64,000 bases of DNA. It comes from Xanthomonas campestris pv. badrii. GTDB lineage: Bacteria; Pseudomonadota; Gammaproteobacteria; Xanthomonadales; Xanthomonadaceae. A program made the position numbers and the translations under genes. Under the pieces are notes generated by a model. It did not search any database and had not been told where the DNA came from. It saw only the letters and a program-made list of their open reading frames with translations. Of the stretch, positions 46,016-55,327 are shown in pieces (the stretch's first letter is position 1; each line of letters starts with the position of its first letter). The stretch spans positions 1,116,001 through 1,180,000 of the forward strand of contig NZ_CP051651.1 in the NCBI RefSeq assembly GCF_012848175.1, in the 5' to 3' direction.

Positions 46016-47536
46016 TCACTCCGCGATGGCGACCCCGGCTCGGGTGAGCGCGTCCCGCAACGGGGACAGTTGCGCGGCGTAAGCACGCCAGCGGCCCGAC
46101 GCTTCACTGTGCAGCGGCCGGCGTACCTGCCAGTAGCTGGCGGTTCTGACCGCATTGCGCGCGCGATGGAAGTCCAGGCATTCCGGCTCCCAGGGCAGCT
46201 GCAGGAAGTCGAGCAGTGCGCGCAGCGTGGGCTCCGGGGCAGCAACGAAGGCGTCGTAATCGAAGGTGTGGATGCTGTCCGGATACAGCGCCAGCCAATG
46301 GCGCATCAGTTGCGCATAGCTTGCATAGAAGTGGCCAATATCCTCCAGCTTGCCCGCATAGCCGAACTGGTGCGGATTGAGTTGCTGCATGAAGATCGAC
46401 AGCCCGGTGTCCAGTGGGTGGCGACGGGTGTGCACGATCCTGGCCAGAGGAAACAGCCGCTTGATCAGGCCGATCAGTTGAAAGTTGTCCGGACGCTTGT
46501 CGGTGATGTAGCGCAGCTGGGCCTGTTCCGGCACCGCCATCGCCACGCGTTGTCGATAGCGGGCTGCCAGTTGCGTCAGCATCTGCCCGGACAGCGCGTG
46601 CGCGGCCTGTGGAAACGGCGAGAGCGTCTGCGCAACCAGGCGCGGCAGCGCATCCAGCTCGCCGCCTGCGGCGATGTTCGGGTGGCGCGAAAGCACCTGC
46701 TCAAGCAAGGTCGAGCCGGAACGGAACATCCCGCAGATAAACAAGGGCTCTGTCGTGTCGTGTGCAGCGGCCAAGGTGTCGTGCCGGTGCTCCGGGCTGT
46801 CTTGCGCAAACACACAGGTCAGATCGGAAAAAAACTGCTCGATCCGCTGCGGGTCATAGCGCCTGGCCCGCGTGTGACCGTGGCGGTTGGCCGTGCTTGC
46901 CGCCGCGAAGGCAAGCTGATGCAGCCCCAGGCGATCATAGGCCTGCGCCAGCGCATGCGAGATGGTACTCATCAGCGCTGCGTCCTGGCCCCCCACTGCG
47001 ACTGCGCGGGCGAGACTGACCAGCCGCGCATCCGTCGCATGCGTGGGAGGGTCCAGATGCAGCAGGCGCGCGCCGGCCTGCAGTTGCAGTGCATGGGTCG
47101 ACGCGTCGGCATGGGCAATGCCGATGAGTCGCGAATACGCCGCGATCGCCTGATCGCGGTCTCCCAACTCCTCGTGCAGATTGCCGAGATTGAGCAACGC
47201 GGGCGGATAGTCCGGGCGGCAGCGCAGCGCGAGCCCGAGTTCGTGCAGCGCCAGGGTGTCCTGATGCAGCTGCTCGCTCAGCAGCGCGGCCCGGTTGAGG
47301 TGAATCTGCTCAGGGGCGTCTGCACCACACCGCAATGCCTGCCCGTACGCGTCCAGTGCCGCTGCGGCTTCGCCGGTGCGGCGTAGCAGATAGCCCAGGT
47401 TGTACCAGGCATCGGCGCAGTCGGGTTTGGTTTGCAGGATGTGTCGATAGGCGGCGATGGCCTGCGGCAGCTGTCCCTGCTGCAGAAGTTGCGCAGCCTG
47501 CTGCAAGGAAGTCTTCAAGACGCTGCCTCGACGCAT
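46016..47536 (-). CDS. TPR sulfotransferase
   Basis: 506-residue protein. About 1-215 is a TPR array (ADAWYNLGYLLRRTGEAAAA, PALLNLGNLHEELGDRDQA). About 255-490 is a PAPS sulfotransferase with the 5'-phosphosulfate loop FICGMFRSGSTLLEQ (about 266-280) and the 3'-phosphate motif ARIVHTRRHPLDTGLS. It transfers sulfate from PAPS to an unknown acceptor, perhaps a tyrosine or sugar. It lies convergent with the hydroxylase gene (18 bp between stops) and divergent from the small secreted protein gene. The ATG at 47536 was used; a GTG 15 bp in is an alternative. No signal peptide, so cytoplasmic. Confidence 0.88.
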   Translation of the reverse strand: MRRGSVLKTSLQQAAQLLQQGQLPQAIAAYRHILQTKPDCADAWYNLGYLLRRTGEAAAALDAYGQALRCGADAPEQIHLNRAALLSEQLHQDTLALHELGLALRCRPDYPPALLNLGNLHEELGDRDQAIAAYSRLIGIAHADASTHALQLQAGARLLHLDPPTHATDARLVSLARAVAVGGQDAALMSTISHALAQAYDRLGLHQLAFAAASTANRHGHTRARRYDPQRIEQFFSDLTCVFAQDSPEHRHDTLAAAHDTTEPLFICGMFRSGSTLLEQVLSRHPNIAAGGELDALPRLVAQTLSPFPQAAHALSGQMLTQLAARYRQRVAMAVPEQAQLRYITDKRPDNFQLIGLIKRLFPLARIVHTRRHPLDTGLSIFMQQLNPHQFGYAGKLEDIGHFYASYAQLMRHWLALYPDSIHTFDYDAFVAAPEPTLRALLDFLQLPWEPECLDFHRARNAVRTASYWQVRRPLHSEASGRWRAYAAQLSPLRDALTRAGVAIAE

Positions 47537-47674
47537 GGGTACCAGGTGACTGGCTGCAGCTTAGGCGGCGCGCCTTGGCTGTTCAATCGGCACGGGAGTG
47601 TGGTGGCAATGTCCGTACCACTGGCAGGCGGTTGCCTTGTATGCTCAGGCACCCTCGAAAGGCGAAGACGCACG

Positions 47675-48127
47675 ATGCACAAGCGGATGCTGTGGGGCCA
47701 GATGCTGCTGGGTTGCGCATGGGCTGCGGGCGCGCAGGAGGCGCCTACGCACGCCTGCGCCTCGGTGCCCGATCCAGTGCCGCGCCTGGCCTGCTATGAC
47801 ACCAGCTTCCCGCCAACGCCGGCGGTACGCGCTGCCGAAGCCAGCAGGGCGGTACGGGAATTCGGCCACGATGCGGCCCGCCCAGCGTCAGCGTCTGGCG
47901 ACAAGCCGCCTGCGCAGGTCAGCGCCGCCGTGCTTGCCGTGGCGTATCGGACCGACGGCACCCGCATCGTGACACTGGATAACCAGCAGCGCTGGGCAGT
48001 GACCGAACCCACCAGTCGCGGTCACGTGGCCGAGCGTGATGTGGTGACGATCCGAAAGGCGGCGATGGGCAGCTTCATGCTGGTCACCCCGGGCGGTGTC
48101 GCACTGCGCGCGCGCCGCGTGGATTGA
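47675..48127 (+). CDS. small secreted hypothetical protein with CYD motif
   Basis: 150 residues. A signal peptide (MLWGQMLLGCAWAAGAQ) leads to CASVPDPVPRLACYDTSFPP, whose C-x(n)-RLACYD pattern recurs in many small periplasmic proteins, including those near type VI genes (VasI/TagO-like). The second half contains a beta-strand repeat, RIVTLDNQQRWAVTEP and VTIRKAAMGSFMLVTPGG, like a small SH3- or OB-type barrel. The two Cys in the motif may form a disulfide. It is followed 8 bp later by the second sulfotransferase gene, so they are co-transcribed. Function is unknown. Confidence 0.8.
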   Translation: MHKRMLWGQMLLGCAWAAGAQEAPTHACASVPDPVPRLACYDTSFPPTPAVRAAEASRAVREFGHDAARPASASGDKPPAQVSAAVLAVAYRTDGTRIVTLDNQQRWAVTEPTSRGHVAERDVVTIRKAAMGSFMLVTPGGVALRARRVD

Positions 48128-48135
48128 TCTGGCGC

Positions 48136-49758
48136 ATGAGCAACGTGGGCGACAAGGAGAAAGACGTGAGTGGAACTCCGCGAGAGCGCATCCTGCGCGA
48201 TGGATATCAGCTGCTGCGCCAGGGGCGTTACCGCGAAGCGGTCGAACTGGCCGAGCGCGCCTGCGCGGATCGCCCCATGGATGCGCACCTGCTTGAGCTG
48301 GCCAGCGAAGCCTGGCTGGCCAACGGCGATCCGGACACTGCAGCCGAACGCATCGAGACGGCCGCATCGGTTGCGACGTCGCCAGTTCCGCTGCTGATCA
48401 AGTACGGCAGTTTGCTGGTGCAGCTGCGCCGCCGCCGCGAGGCTCGCATGGTCGCGCATCGGGCGCAGGCGCTGTCGGCACGGGATGGTGCAGCGCTCTG
48501 GCAGATCGGTACGCTGCATAGCGGCTGCCAGGACGTGGCTGCGGCGCGCGATGCCTATCGGGATGCGCTGGCGCTACTGGGCGAACAGCCACGGCTGATG
48601 TACGACCTTGCAACGATGCAGTTCTTCAGCGGCGAATTCGAAGCGGCAGAGCGCGTCCTGGACCGGCTGTTGCAGCTGATGCCAGGCGCCGGCGACGCCC
48701 TTTACCTGCGCGCCACGCTGCGCCGGCAGACCGTGCAGCAACATCACCTGGACGACCTGCGTCGCAGGCTGGCCGCCTCCGCGCTCGATCCACCGGCCAG
48801 GGCGGCAGGCCTGTTTGCGCTGGCCAAGGAGCTGGAGGATCTCGGGCAACACGCTGAGTCGTTCGAGGCACTGACTGCCGCGGCGGCATGCAAGCGTGCA
48901 ACCCTGCAGTACGACGTCGCCGCCGAATGCGCGCATATCGCTGCAATACGGGATGCCTACAGGCAACACACGTTGCAGTCCTTGCGTCCGGGGCAGGGGG
49001 GGGAAGGCGTGATCTTCATCGTCGGCTTGCCGCGATCGGGAACTACGCTGCTCGAACGGCTCCTCGTGCAGCGTGGTGGAGCACGTTCAGCGGGTGAGCT
49101 GATGGATTTCGCCGCCGTCCTCGGGGCGGCGACATCCCGCGTGATGTCTGGTGATCCGGGGAAGATGACTGCAGCACAGGCGTCGCTGCAGATCGACTTC
49201 GCCGCACTTGGTGCGGAGTATGTTCGCGGCGCGAGCGAGGTCGTGCAGGGGCATCCGGTACTGATCGACAAGATGCCGATCAACTATCTCTACTGTGGAA
49301 TGATCGCCACCGCGTTGCCCAAGGCCCGCATCGTCCATCTGGTGCGCGACCCGCTCGACACCTGCTACGCCATGTACAAGACGTTGTTCTACAACGCCTA
49401 TCCGTTTTCGTACAGGCTCGACGAGATTGCCGAGTACTACCTCGCATACCGGCAGACCATGCAGCACTGGCACACCGTGCTGCCCGGACAGATTCTGGAT
49501 GTGCGCTACGAGGACCTGGTGCGCGAAACCGACAGTCAGATGGCACGCGTGCTCCAGTGGTGCGGGCTCGCGCCGGGCGAGGCACGTCCCGAACTGGACG
49601 AGGTGGCGTTTGTTACCGCAAGCGCGGCGCAGGTGCGCGGAGATGTGCATCAACGGTCGGTGCACGGCTCTCGTCGGCACCTGTCCGGGCTCGGTGTGTT
49701 GGTCGATCGGCTACGGGGGGGCGGCGTCGAGCTGGCGGATTTGAAAGAATCTGGCTGA
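48136..49758 (+). CDS. TPR sulfotransferase
   Basis: 540-residue paralogue-like partner of the sulfotransferase at 46-47.5 kb, but diverged. TPR array about 15-285 (GYQLLRQGRYREAVELAERA, LMYDLATMQFFSGEFEAAERVLD). The PAPS domain has the loop GVIFIVGLPRSGTTLLERLL (about 291-310), catalytic-area DKMPINYLYCGMIATALP and 3'-phosphate motif ARIVHLVRDPLDTCYAMYK. It lacks a signal peptide, so probably acts on a cytoplasmic substrate before export. The ATG at 48136 was preferred over an in-frame TTG at 48124. The C-terminus has RRHLSGLGVLVDRL like the family. The TonB receptor gene follows after 302 bp. Confidence 0.9.
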   Translation: MSNVGDKEKDVSGTPRERILRDGYQLLRQGRYREAVELAERACADRPMDAHLLELASEAWLANGDPDTAAERIETAASVATSPVPLLIKYGSLLVQLRRRREARMVAHRAQALSARDGAALWQIGTLHSGCQDVAAARDAYRDALALLGEQPRLMYDLATMQFFSGEFEAAERVLDRLLQLMPGAGDALYLRATLRRQTVQQHHLDDLRRRLAASALDPPARAAGLFALAKELEDLGQHAESFEALTAAAACKRATLQYDVAAECAHIAAIRDAYRQHTLQSLRPGQGGEGVIFIVGLPRSGTTLLERLLVQRGGARSAGELMDFAAVLGAATSRVMSGDPGKMTAAQASLQIDFAALGAEYVRGASEVVQGHPVLIDKMPINYLYCGMIATALPKARIVHLVRDPLDTCYAMYKTLFYNAYPFSYRLDEIAEYYLAYRQTMQHWHTVLPGQILDVRYEDLVRETDSQMARVLQWCGLAPGEARPELDEVAFVTASAAQVRGDVHQRSVHGSRRHLSGLGVLVDRLRGGGVELADLKESG

Positions 49759-50060
49759 GCCCGCGATGGAAAAGCGAGCTGCAGCAGACTACTTGTTGGT
49801 CCAGGGCGCAGGCCGGACCAGCGCACCTTTCTGGGGAATCTGTGCACCGCTGAGGCGCATGATTTAACGGGGCTTTAATTTCCCTCAACATCGTCTTAAC
49901 ATCGGGTTGGCAACTTTTTTGGGCGCCTATTCGCCCTCGTTAGCCAATGTGGCCTGCGCTTTTTGGGCGCTCGCCAACGTCGTCGCAGTGGTTCCGCACC
50001 TGTGCCTCCCCAGAGCCAGGTCTTGCCCTGCGCTATCCGTTCGGACTGTCGGAGAGAGAG
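49759..50060. promoter_or_regulatory. TonB receptor leader with duplicated TTTTTGGGCGC
   Basis: 302-bp region before the receptor gene, with no coding frame on the plus strand. TTTTTGGGCGC occurs at 49916-49926 and 49960-49970, exactly 44 bp apart. A short GGGCG/CGCCC stem follows the first copy. An AT-rich stretch (49861-49910) probably contains the promoter, and a purine-rich GGAGAGAGAG ribosome site precedes the ATG. Confidence 0.45.
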
Positions 50061-52919
50061 ATGAGATTGAAGACCAGCAAACTGCGTGACGCGATCAGGG
50101 TATCGCTCACGGTTGGCGCCGCTGCACTGGCTTTTACAGGTGCCGCGATGGCGCAAGACGCGCCATCGGCTGATGCAAAGACGCTGGATACGATTACGGT
50201 CAGTCCTACTGGCACGCGTATCAAGAGCCAGACAATGACTGCCTCCAGCCCGGTGGCGGAAATCAACAAGGAAGAATTCCAGTACACCGGCTCGACCAAG
50301 GTCGAAGATCTGATCAATCAGTATCCGCAGCTTGCAGCGTCGTTCGACAATTTTTCCAATAACGGTTCCTTGGGCTATGCAACGGTCGACCTGCGCGGGC
50401 TGGGCGCGCAGCGCACACTGACCCTCGTCAATGGCCGGCGTATTCCCAAAGGCATCGGCGAAAGTCCGGATATCAGCATCATTCCTGCAGCGTTGGTGCG
50501 CCGCGTGGACGTCCTGACCGGCGGTGCGTCTGCGGTGTACGGCTCGGACGCCGTTGCTGGCGTGGTCAACTTCGTGCTGGATGACGAGTTCGAAGGCGTC
50601 AACGTGGACATTGGCTACAACGCCTATCAGCACGACAACGGCAACAAGCTGATGCGCGGGTTGATGGATGAGGCCGGCTACGATTATCCCACCGGCAATT
50701 CCGGTTTTGACGGCATCTCCCGCAATGTCGACCTCGCCATCGGCGGCAGCTTCGGCGAGTCCGGTCATGCCACGGCGTGGGCGACCTGGCGCGAGAATGA
50801 TCCATTGCTGCAGGGGCAGCGCGATTACTCCGCCTGTGCGTTGAGTACGGCAGGCACCGCCTGCGGTGGCTCGGCCACTGCCGACCCGGCCAACTTCTAC
50901 GTCGTGGCCCCATCGGCCGGCGCTTTCTACGTGCAACCTTCCGCAGGCGGCACCTGGTCGCAGGTGGCATCGCCGAATCTGTACAACTTTGCACCGTTGA
51001 ACTATTACCAGCGGCCGGACACGCGCTACACCGCCGGTACCAACATCAAGTACGAGGTCAACGAGCACTTCAAGCCCTACCTCGAAACCTTGTTCGTCAA
51101 CCGCAAGAGCTCGACCCAGATCGCGCCGTCGGGCGCATTCTTTACCGATCTCAACGTCAACTGTGCAACCTCGGTGATCGGTAGCCTGTGTAACGATGTG
51201 GGCATCACCGACGACGAGTTCACTGTCTATGTGGCCAAGCGCAACGTAGAAGGTGGCCCGCGCATCACCGACTCAGATACCAACAGCTTCAGCATCACTA
51301 CCGGTGCCCAAGGCGACATCAACGACAATTGGTCCTACGACGCCTCGTTCACCTACAACCGCAGCACCACCAAATCGGAGAACCGGAACGACTTCGTCAC
51401 CACCCGTGTGCGCGACGCGTTGCTGGGCTGCCAGCCGGGTTCGTTCGATGGCTGCGTTCCCTACAGCGTCTGGAACGATAGCGTGACCGCTGCGGAAGCG
51501 GAGGCGCTGCAGGGCGTGGGTATCGTCAATTACGAAACCTCGATGCGCGTGTTCAATGCCTATGTGACGGGCAACTTCGGTTACAGCCTCCCGTGGGCCG
51601 GCGATAACCCGATCAGCGTCGTGGGTGGTGTGGAAACCCGTAACGAGACCTTCAGGCGCATTGCCGACAGCAATATGCAGATCGGCAACTTCACCGGCCT
51701 GGGTGGTCCTACCTCCAATGTTTCTGGCGATATCGGCGTCAAGGAGCTGTTCCTGGAAGGTGCCGTACCCCTGCTGGCCAACGTAGGTAGCCTGGATCAT
51801 CTCGACATGCAGCTCGGCTACCGTTACTCCGATTACGATATTTCTGGCGGTGTGAGTACCTACAAGGCCGGTCTGGGCGCGACATTCGTGGATGGCAAAT
51901 ACCATCTGCGTGCAGGGTGGAACCGTGCGATCCGCGCTCCCAACGTGACCGAGCTGTACAACGAAAATACGATCAACCTGTGGAGTGGTAGCGACCCCTG
52001 CGCCGGTGCCAATCCGGTCTTCACCCAGGCCCAGTGCGCCAATACGGGCGTGACGGCAGCGCAGTACGGTCGCGTTGCAGCCAACCCGGCCGGCCAGTAC
52101 AACGAGATCGGCGGCGGCAATACGGCGTTGCAGCCGGAAACGGCCAATACCTGGACCGTCGGTTTCGCTGCCAGTCCGGTCAAGGGCCTGGACCTGAGCG
52201 TGGACTACTACGACATCAAGATCGACGATGCCATCCGCGCCATCGGCTCGTCCAATATCCTGACCGCCTGCGGTGTGACCGGTAACGCGGACCTGTGCAG
52301 CCGCATTCGTCGTAATGCCACGACAGGCGATCTGTTCCGCGGCAGCGACGCGGACGTCTCGGGTCTGATCTTCAATTCCCAGGACAATTTCGGCTCGTTG
52401 CACTTCCAGGGTATCGATCTGACCGCATCGTATGCATGGAGCATCGGGCCGGGGCGCCTGACCGCTTCGATGATGGGTAGTTATGCCATCAAGCAGGAAT
52501 ACGAGCCGGTTCCGGGCGTGCAGGAAGTGACCTACGACTGCGCAGGCGTGGTCAACGTGGCATGCAACAGTGCCGAGTGGCGGCATGTGCTGAGCACGCG
52601 CTACAGTTTCGACCGGTACACCGTTGGTTTGCGCTGGCGCTACATCGGCGAGCTGGACTACCAGAACACCGACGGCACCCGCGGCACCACCGACGTGCGC
52701 CTGGTGAACCAGGACAACAAGGTGTCGGCCTACAACTACTTCGATCTTTCCGGTTCGGTGCAGTTGGGCGATTACGTGACATGGACCCTGGGCATCAACA
52801 ATATCGCCGACAAGGAACCGCCCTTGGTGGGTGGCAGCCTGACCTTCAACGGCAATTCGCTGGGTGGTTACGACCAGGCCGGGCGTTACTTCTTCACCAG
52901 TGTGGGTCTGCGTTTCTAA
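50061..52919 (+). CDS. TonB-dependent receptor (sulfotransferase/hydroxylase cluster)
   Basis: 952-residue outer-membrane receptor. Signal peptide ending AAMAQ (about residue 32), then a plug (about 45-180) with LDTITVSPTGTRIKSQTMT, VDLRGLGAQRTLTLVNGRRIP and GGASAVYGSDAVAGVVNFVL. A barrel with long Cys-containing loops follows (ALSTAGTACGG, CATSVIGSLCNDVG, LLGCQPGSFDGC), ending in RYFFTSVGLRF. This plug spelling is common to a xanthomonad/sphingomonad receptor class whose ligands are mostly unknown, often proposed to be peptides or modified metabolites. It is adjacent to, and on the same strand as, the sulfotransferase and secreted-protein genes. A terminator follows. Confidence 0.93.
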   Translation: MRLKTSKLRDAIRVSLTVGAAALAFTGAAMAQDAPSADAKTLDTITVSPTGTRIKSQTMTASSPVAEINKEEFQYTGSTKVEDLINQYPQLAASFDNFSNNGSLGYATVDLRGLGAQRTLTLVNGRRIPKGIGESPDISIIPAALVRRVDVLTGGASAVYGSDAVAGVVNFVLDDEFEGVNVDIGYNAYQHDNGNKLMRGLMDEAGYDYPTGNSGFDGISRNVDLAIGGSFGESGHATAWATWRENDPLLQGQRDYSACALSTAGTACGGSATADPANFYVVAPSAGAFYVQPSAGGTWSQVASPNLYNFAPLNYYQRPDTRYTAGTNIKYEVNEHFKPYLETLFVNRKSSTQIAPSGAFFTDLNVNCATSVIGSLCNDVGITDDEFTVYVAKRNVEGGPRITDSDTNSFSITTGAQGDINDNWSYDASFTYNRSTTKSENRNDFVTTRVRDALLGCQPGSFDGCVPYSVWNDSVTAAEAEALQGVGIVNYETSMRVFNAYVTGNFGYSLPWAGDNPISVVGGVETRNETFRRIADSNMQIGNFTGLGGPTSNVSGDIGVKELFLEGAVPLLANVGSLDHLDMQLGYRYSDYDISGGVSTYKAGLGATFVDGKYHLRAGWNRAIRAPNVTELYNENTINLWSGSDPCAGANPVFTQAQCANTGVTAAQYGRVAANPAGQYNEIGGGNTALQPETANTWTVGFAASPVKGLDLSVDYYDIKIDDAIRAIGSSNILTACGVTGNADLCSRIRRNATTGDLFRGSDADVSGLIFNSQDNFGSLHFQGIDLTASYAWSIGPGRLTASMMGSYAIKQEYEPVPGVQEVTYDCAGVVNVACNSAEWRHVLSTRYSFDRYTVGLRWRYIGELDYQNTDGTRGTTDVRLVNQDNKVSAYNYFDLSGSVQLGDYVTWTLGINNIADKEPPLVGGSLTFNGNSLGGYDQAGRYFFTSVGLRF

Positions 52920-52940
52920 GCCGCATGGCCAGTAGGTAAA

Positions 52941-52972
52941 AAAGAACGGCGGGCTTGGCTCGCCGTTCTTTT
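52941..52972 (+). terminator. rho-independent terminator after the TonB receptor
   Basis: AAAGAACGGCG pairs with CGCCGTTCTTT around a nine-base loop, and the 3' arm ends in TTTT. It starts 22 bp past the receptor stop and is the best-formed terminator in the window. Confidence 0.93.
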
Positions 52973-53076
52973 GTGTAGTGCGTCTGCATCGATGCCATCG
53001 ACACGCAGCTGCGGTGCGAACGGATCAAGGCTGACTTCAATGCATCGCCAGCCCTCCCGCGCGCGTCGGTGGCGCC

Positions 53077-55158
53077 TTACGCCACCGGCTGGCGCAACAC
53101 CGGCGAGTCCCAGCCCGGGCGCGGGGCAAAACGTTCGCCGTAGCGGGCATGCAGTGCCTGCAGGCGTGCGAGCAGGGCATCGGCGCCGACACAGCGGATG
53201 TGCTGGATCGGGCCGCCGCGGAACGGGGCGAAGCCGGTGCCGAAGATCACGCCGGCATCGAGCAGGTCCGCATCGGCCACCACGCCATCATGCAGGCAGG
53301 CCACCGCTTCGTTGAGTAGCGGCAGGATCAGGCGGTCTTCCAGATCGGCCGGCACTTCATAGCCGCTGGCCACCTCCGGTTTGACCGCGCGGCCGTGTTC
53401 CCACTTGTACAGGCCCTGGCCGTCCTTCTTGCCGCGCTTGCCGGCTTCCACGGTCGCCAGCGCGGCTGGAATCGGCAGATGCAGGAACGGCGCCAGCTCG
53501 GCGCCGACGCCGGCCGCCACGTCCAGGCCCACGGTGTCGATCAGCTCGATCGGCCCCATCGGCATGCCGAACTTGACCGCGGTCTTGTCCAATACCGGTC
53601 CCGGGATGCCCTCGGCATAGGCAGTGGCCGCTTCGAGCAGATACGGAAACAGCACGCGGTTGACCAGGAAGCCCGGGGTGCCCGCCACCGGCACCGGGAA
53701 CTTGTCCAGCGCCTTGCAGAACGCCGCCAGGCGCGCCACGTTGGCCGGATCCAGCCCGTCGTGCTGCACGATCTCCACCAGCGGCATCATCGCCACCGGG
53801 TTGAAGTAATGCAGGCCGGCGAACTGCGCCGGGCGCTGGATATGACCACGCAACTCGGTCAGAGGAATCGAAGAAGTATTGGTCGTCAGCAATGCATCGG
53901 GCTTGAGCTGCGGCTCGATCGACTGGTACAGCTCGCGCTTGGCCTGCGGATTCTCGATGATCGCCTCGATCACCAGGTCTGCCTGCGCCACCCCGGCACC
54001 GGCCAGATCGCCACGCAGGCGCGCCGCCACCACCGGGCGCTTGGCCTCGTCCTTGACCCGCTTGGCGAACAGCTCGCCGCCACGGCCCAGCGCGGTGTCG
54101 ATGAAGCGCTGCTCGCGATCCTGCAGGGTGACCTCCAAGCCCTTGTAGGCGGCCCACGCCGCGATGTCGCCGCCCATCACGCCGGCGCCGATCACATGCA
54201 CATGGCGGATCGGTGTGGCCGCCGCGCCGCCGGCCTCCTTGCCGCCCAGCGCCTTCAATCGCTCGGTGAGGAAGAAGATGCGGATCAGGTTGCGGGCGGC
54301 CGGGGTGCTGGCGAGCTTGACCACCGCCTTGCGCTCGGCAGCCAGGCGCGCCTGGATGCCGCTGCCGCCGGCCCGTTCCCAGACGTCGATCAACGCGTAC
54401 GGCGCCGGGTAATGCTCCTTGCGCGCCTTGCGCGCGACCTGCTTGCGCATCTGCGGCGCCAGCAGCTTGCGCGCGAGCAGGGTGTTGGTGGCCCAGGCGG
54501 TGGCGCGTTGCTTGAGCGGACGCGTGGTGCCGGCCAGTGCCAGGGCAGCGGCCACGTCGACCAGCACGGCCGGTGCCGCGACCTTGTCCACCAGGCCCAT
54601 GGCACGCGCGGCCTTGGCCGACACGCTGCGGCCAGTCAGCATCAGGTCCATCGCCGCAGGTGCGCCGATCAGGCGCGGCAAGCGGGCGCTGCCGCCCCAG
54701 CCGGGAAAGATGCCAAGCTTGGTTTCCGGCAGGCCGATGCGGGTGCTGCCGTCATCGGAGGCCACCCGGTAACGGCAGGCCAGCGCGATTTCGGTACCGC
54801 CGCCCATGCAGAAGCCGTGGATGGCCGCCACCGTGGGGCAGGGCAGTTCGGCCAGCTTCTGGAACACCTGCTGGCCGCGATGGATCGCATCGTTGACCGT
54901 GCCCTTGCGGTCGAAATCCTGGAATTCCTTGAGGTCGGCACCGGCAATGAAGCCGTTGGCCTTGGCCGAGCGCAGCACCACGCCCTTGGGCGGGTCCAGC
55001 GCCAGCCGTTCCACCAGTGCGCCCAGTTCGAGCAGCACCTCCTGCGAAAATGCGTTGACCGCTGCGCCCTGGCGATCAATGCTGAGCACGAGCACGCCGT
55101 CCTCGCGCAGGTCGGCCTGCCAGTGGCTGAATCGGAGCCCGTCGAAACCTGGAAGCAT
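53077..55158 (-). CDS. multifunctional fatty acid oxidation protein (FadJ/FadB-like)
   Basis: 693-residue fusion of enoyl-CoA hydratase (about 1-190) and 3-hydroxyacyl-CoA dehydrogenase (about 310-693). The crotonase part has NGFIAGADLKEFQDF, HGFCMGGGTEIALACRYRVA and GLPETKLGIFPGWGGSARLPR with the second catalytic Glu. The dehydrogenase part has the Rossmann motif VHVIGAGVMGGDIAAWAA, NTSSIPLTEL, catalytic His in GLHYFNPVAMMPLVEIV and GFLVNRVLFPYLLEA. It performs hydration and oxidation steps of beta-oxidation. No thiolase gene (fadA/fadI) is adjacent, unlike fadBA operons. It is divergent from the rpoE operon across 235 bp. Confidence 0.94.
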   Translation of the reverse strand: MLPGFDGLRFSHWQADLREDGVLVLSIDRQGAAVNAFSQEVLLELGALVERLALDPPKGVVLRSAKANGFIAGADLKEFQDFDRKGTVNDAIHRGQQVFQKLAELPCPTVAAIHGFCMGGGTEIALACRYRVASDDGSTRIGLPETKLGIFPGWGGSARLPRLIGAPAAMDLMLTGRSVSAKAARAMGLVDKVAAPAVLVDVAAALALAGTTRPLKQRATAWATNTLLARKLLAPQMRKQVARKARKEHYPAPYALIDVWERAGGSGIQARLAAERKAVVKLASTPAARNLIRIFFLTERLKALGGKEAGGAAATPIRHVHVIGAGVMGGDIAAWAAYKGLEVTLQDREQRFIDTALGRGGELFAKRVKDEAKRPVVAARLRGDLAGAGVAQADLVIEAIIENPQAKRELYQSIEPQLKPDALLTTNTSSIPLTELRGHIQRPAQFAGLHYFNPVAMMPLVEIVQHDGLDPANVARLAAFCKALDKFPVPVAGTPGFLVNRVLFPYLLEAATAYAEGIPGPVLDKTAVKFGMPMGPIELIDTVGLDVAAGVGAELAPFLHLPIPAALATVEAGKRGKKDGQGLYKWEHGRAVKPEVASGYEVPADLEDRLILPLLNEAVACLHDGVVADADLLDAGVIFGTGFAPFRGGPIQHIRCVGADALLARLQALHARYGERFAPRPGWDSPVLRQPVA

Positions 55159-55327
55159 GCGGTTGGCCGTCCGGCGATATAAGGAAAGGCCGTTATCATC
55201 CAGAGGTTGTTTCCTTCACGTCAAATACCCATCCCTGTCGACAGGCACGGCGCGCGCGTTTGCGAGGTGCCGCTGGCTGCGCATCGGTACCGCCAGCCTG
55301 ATGCGTGACGATCGTAGGGATCGGTAT

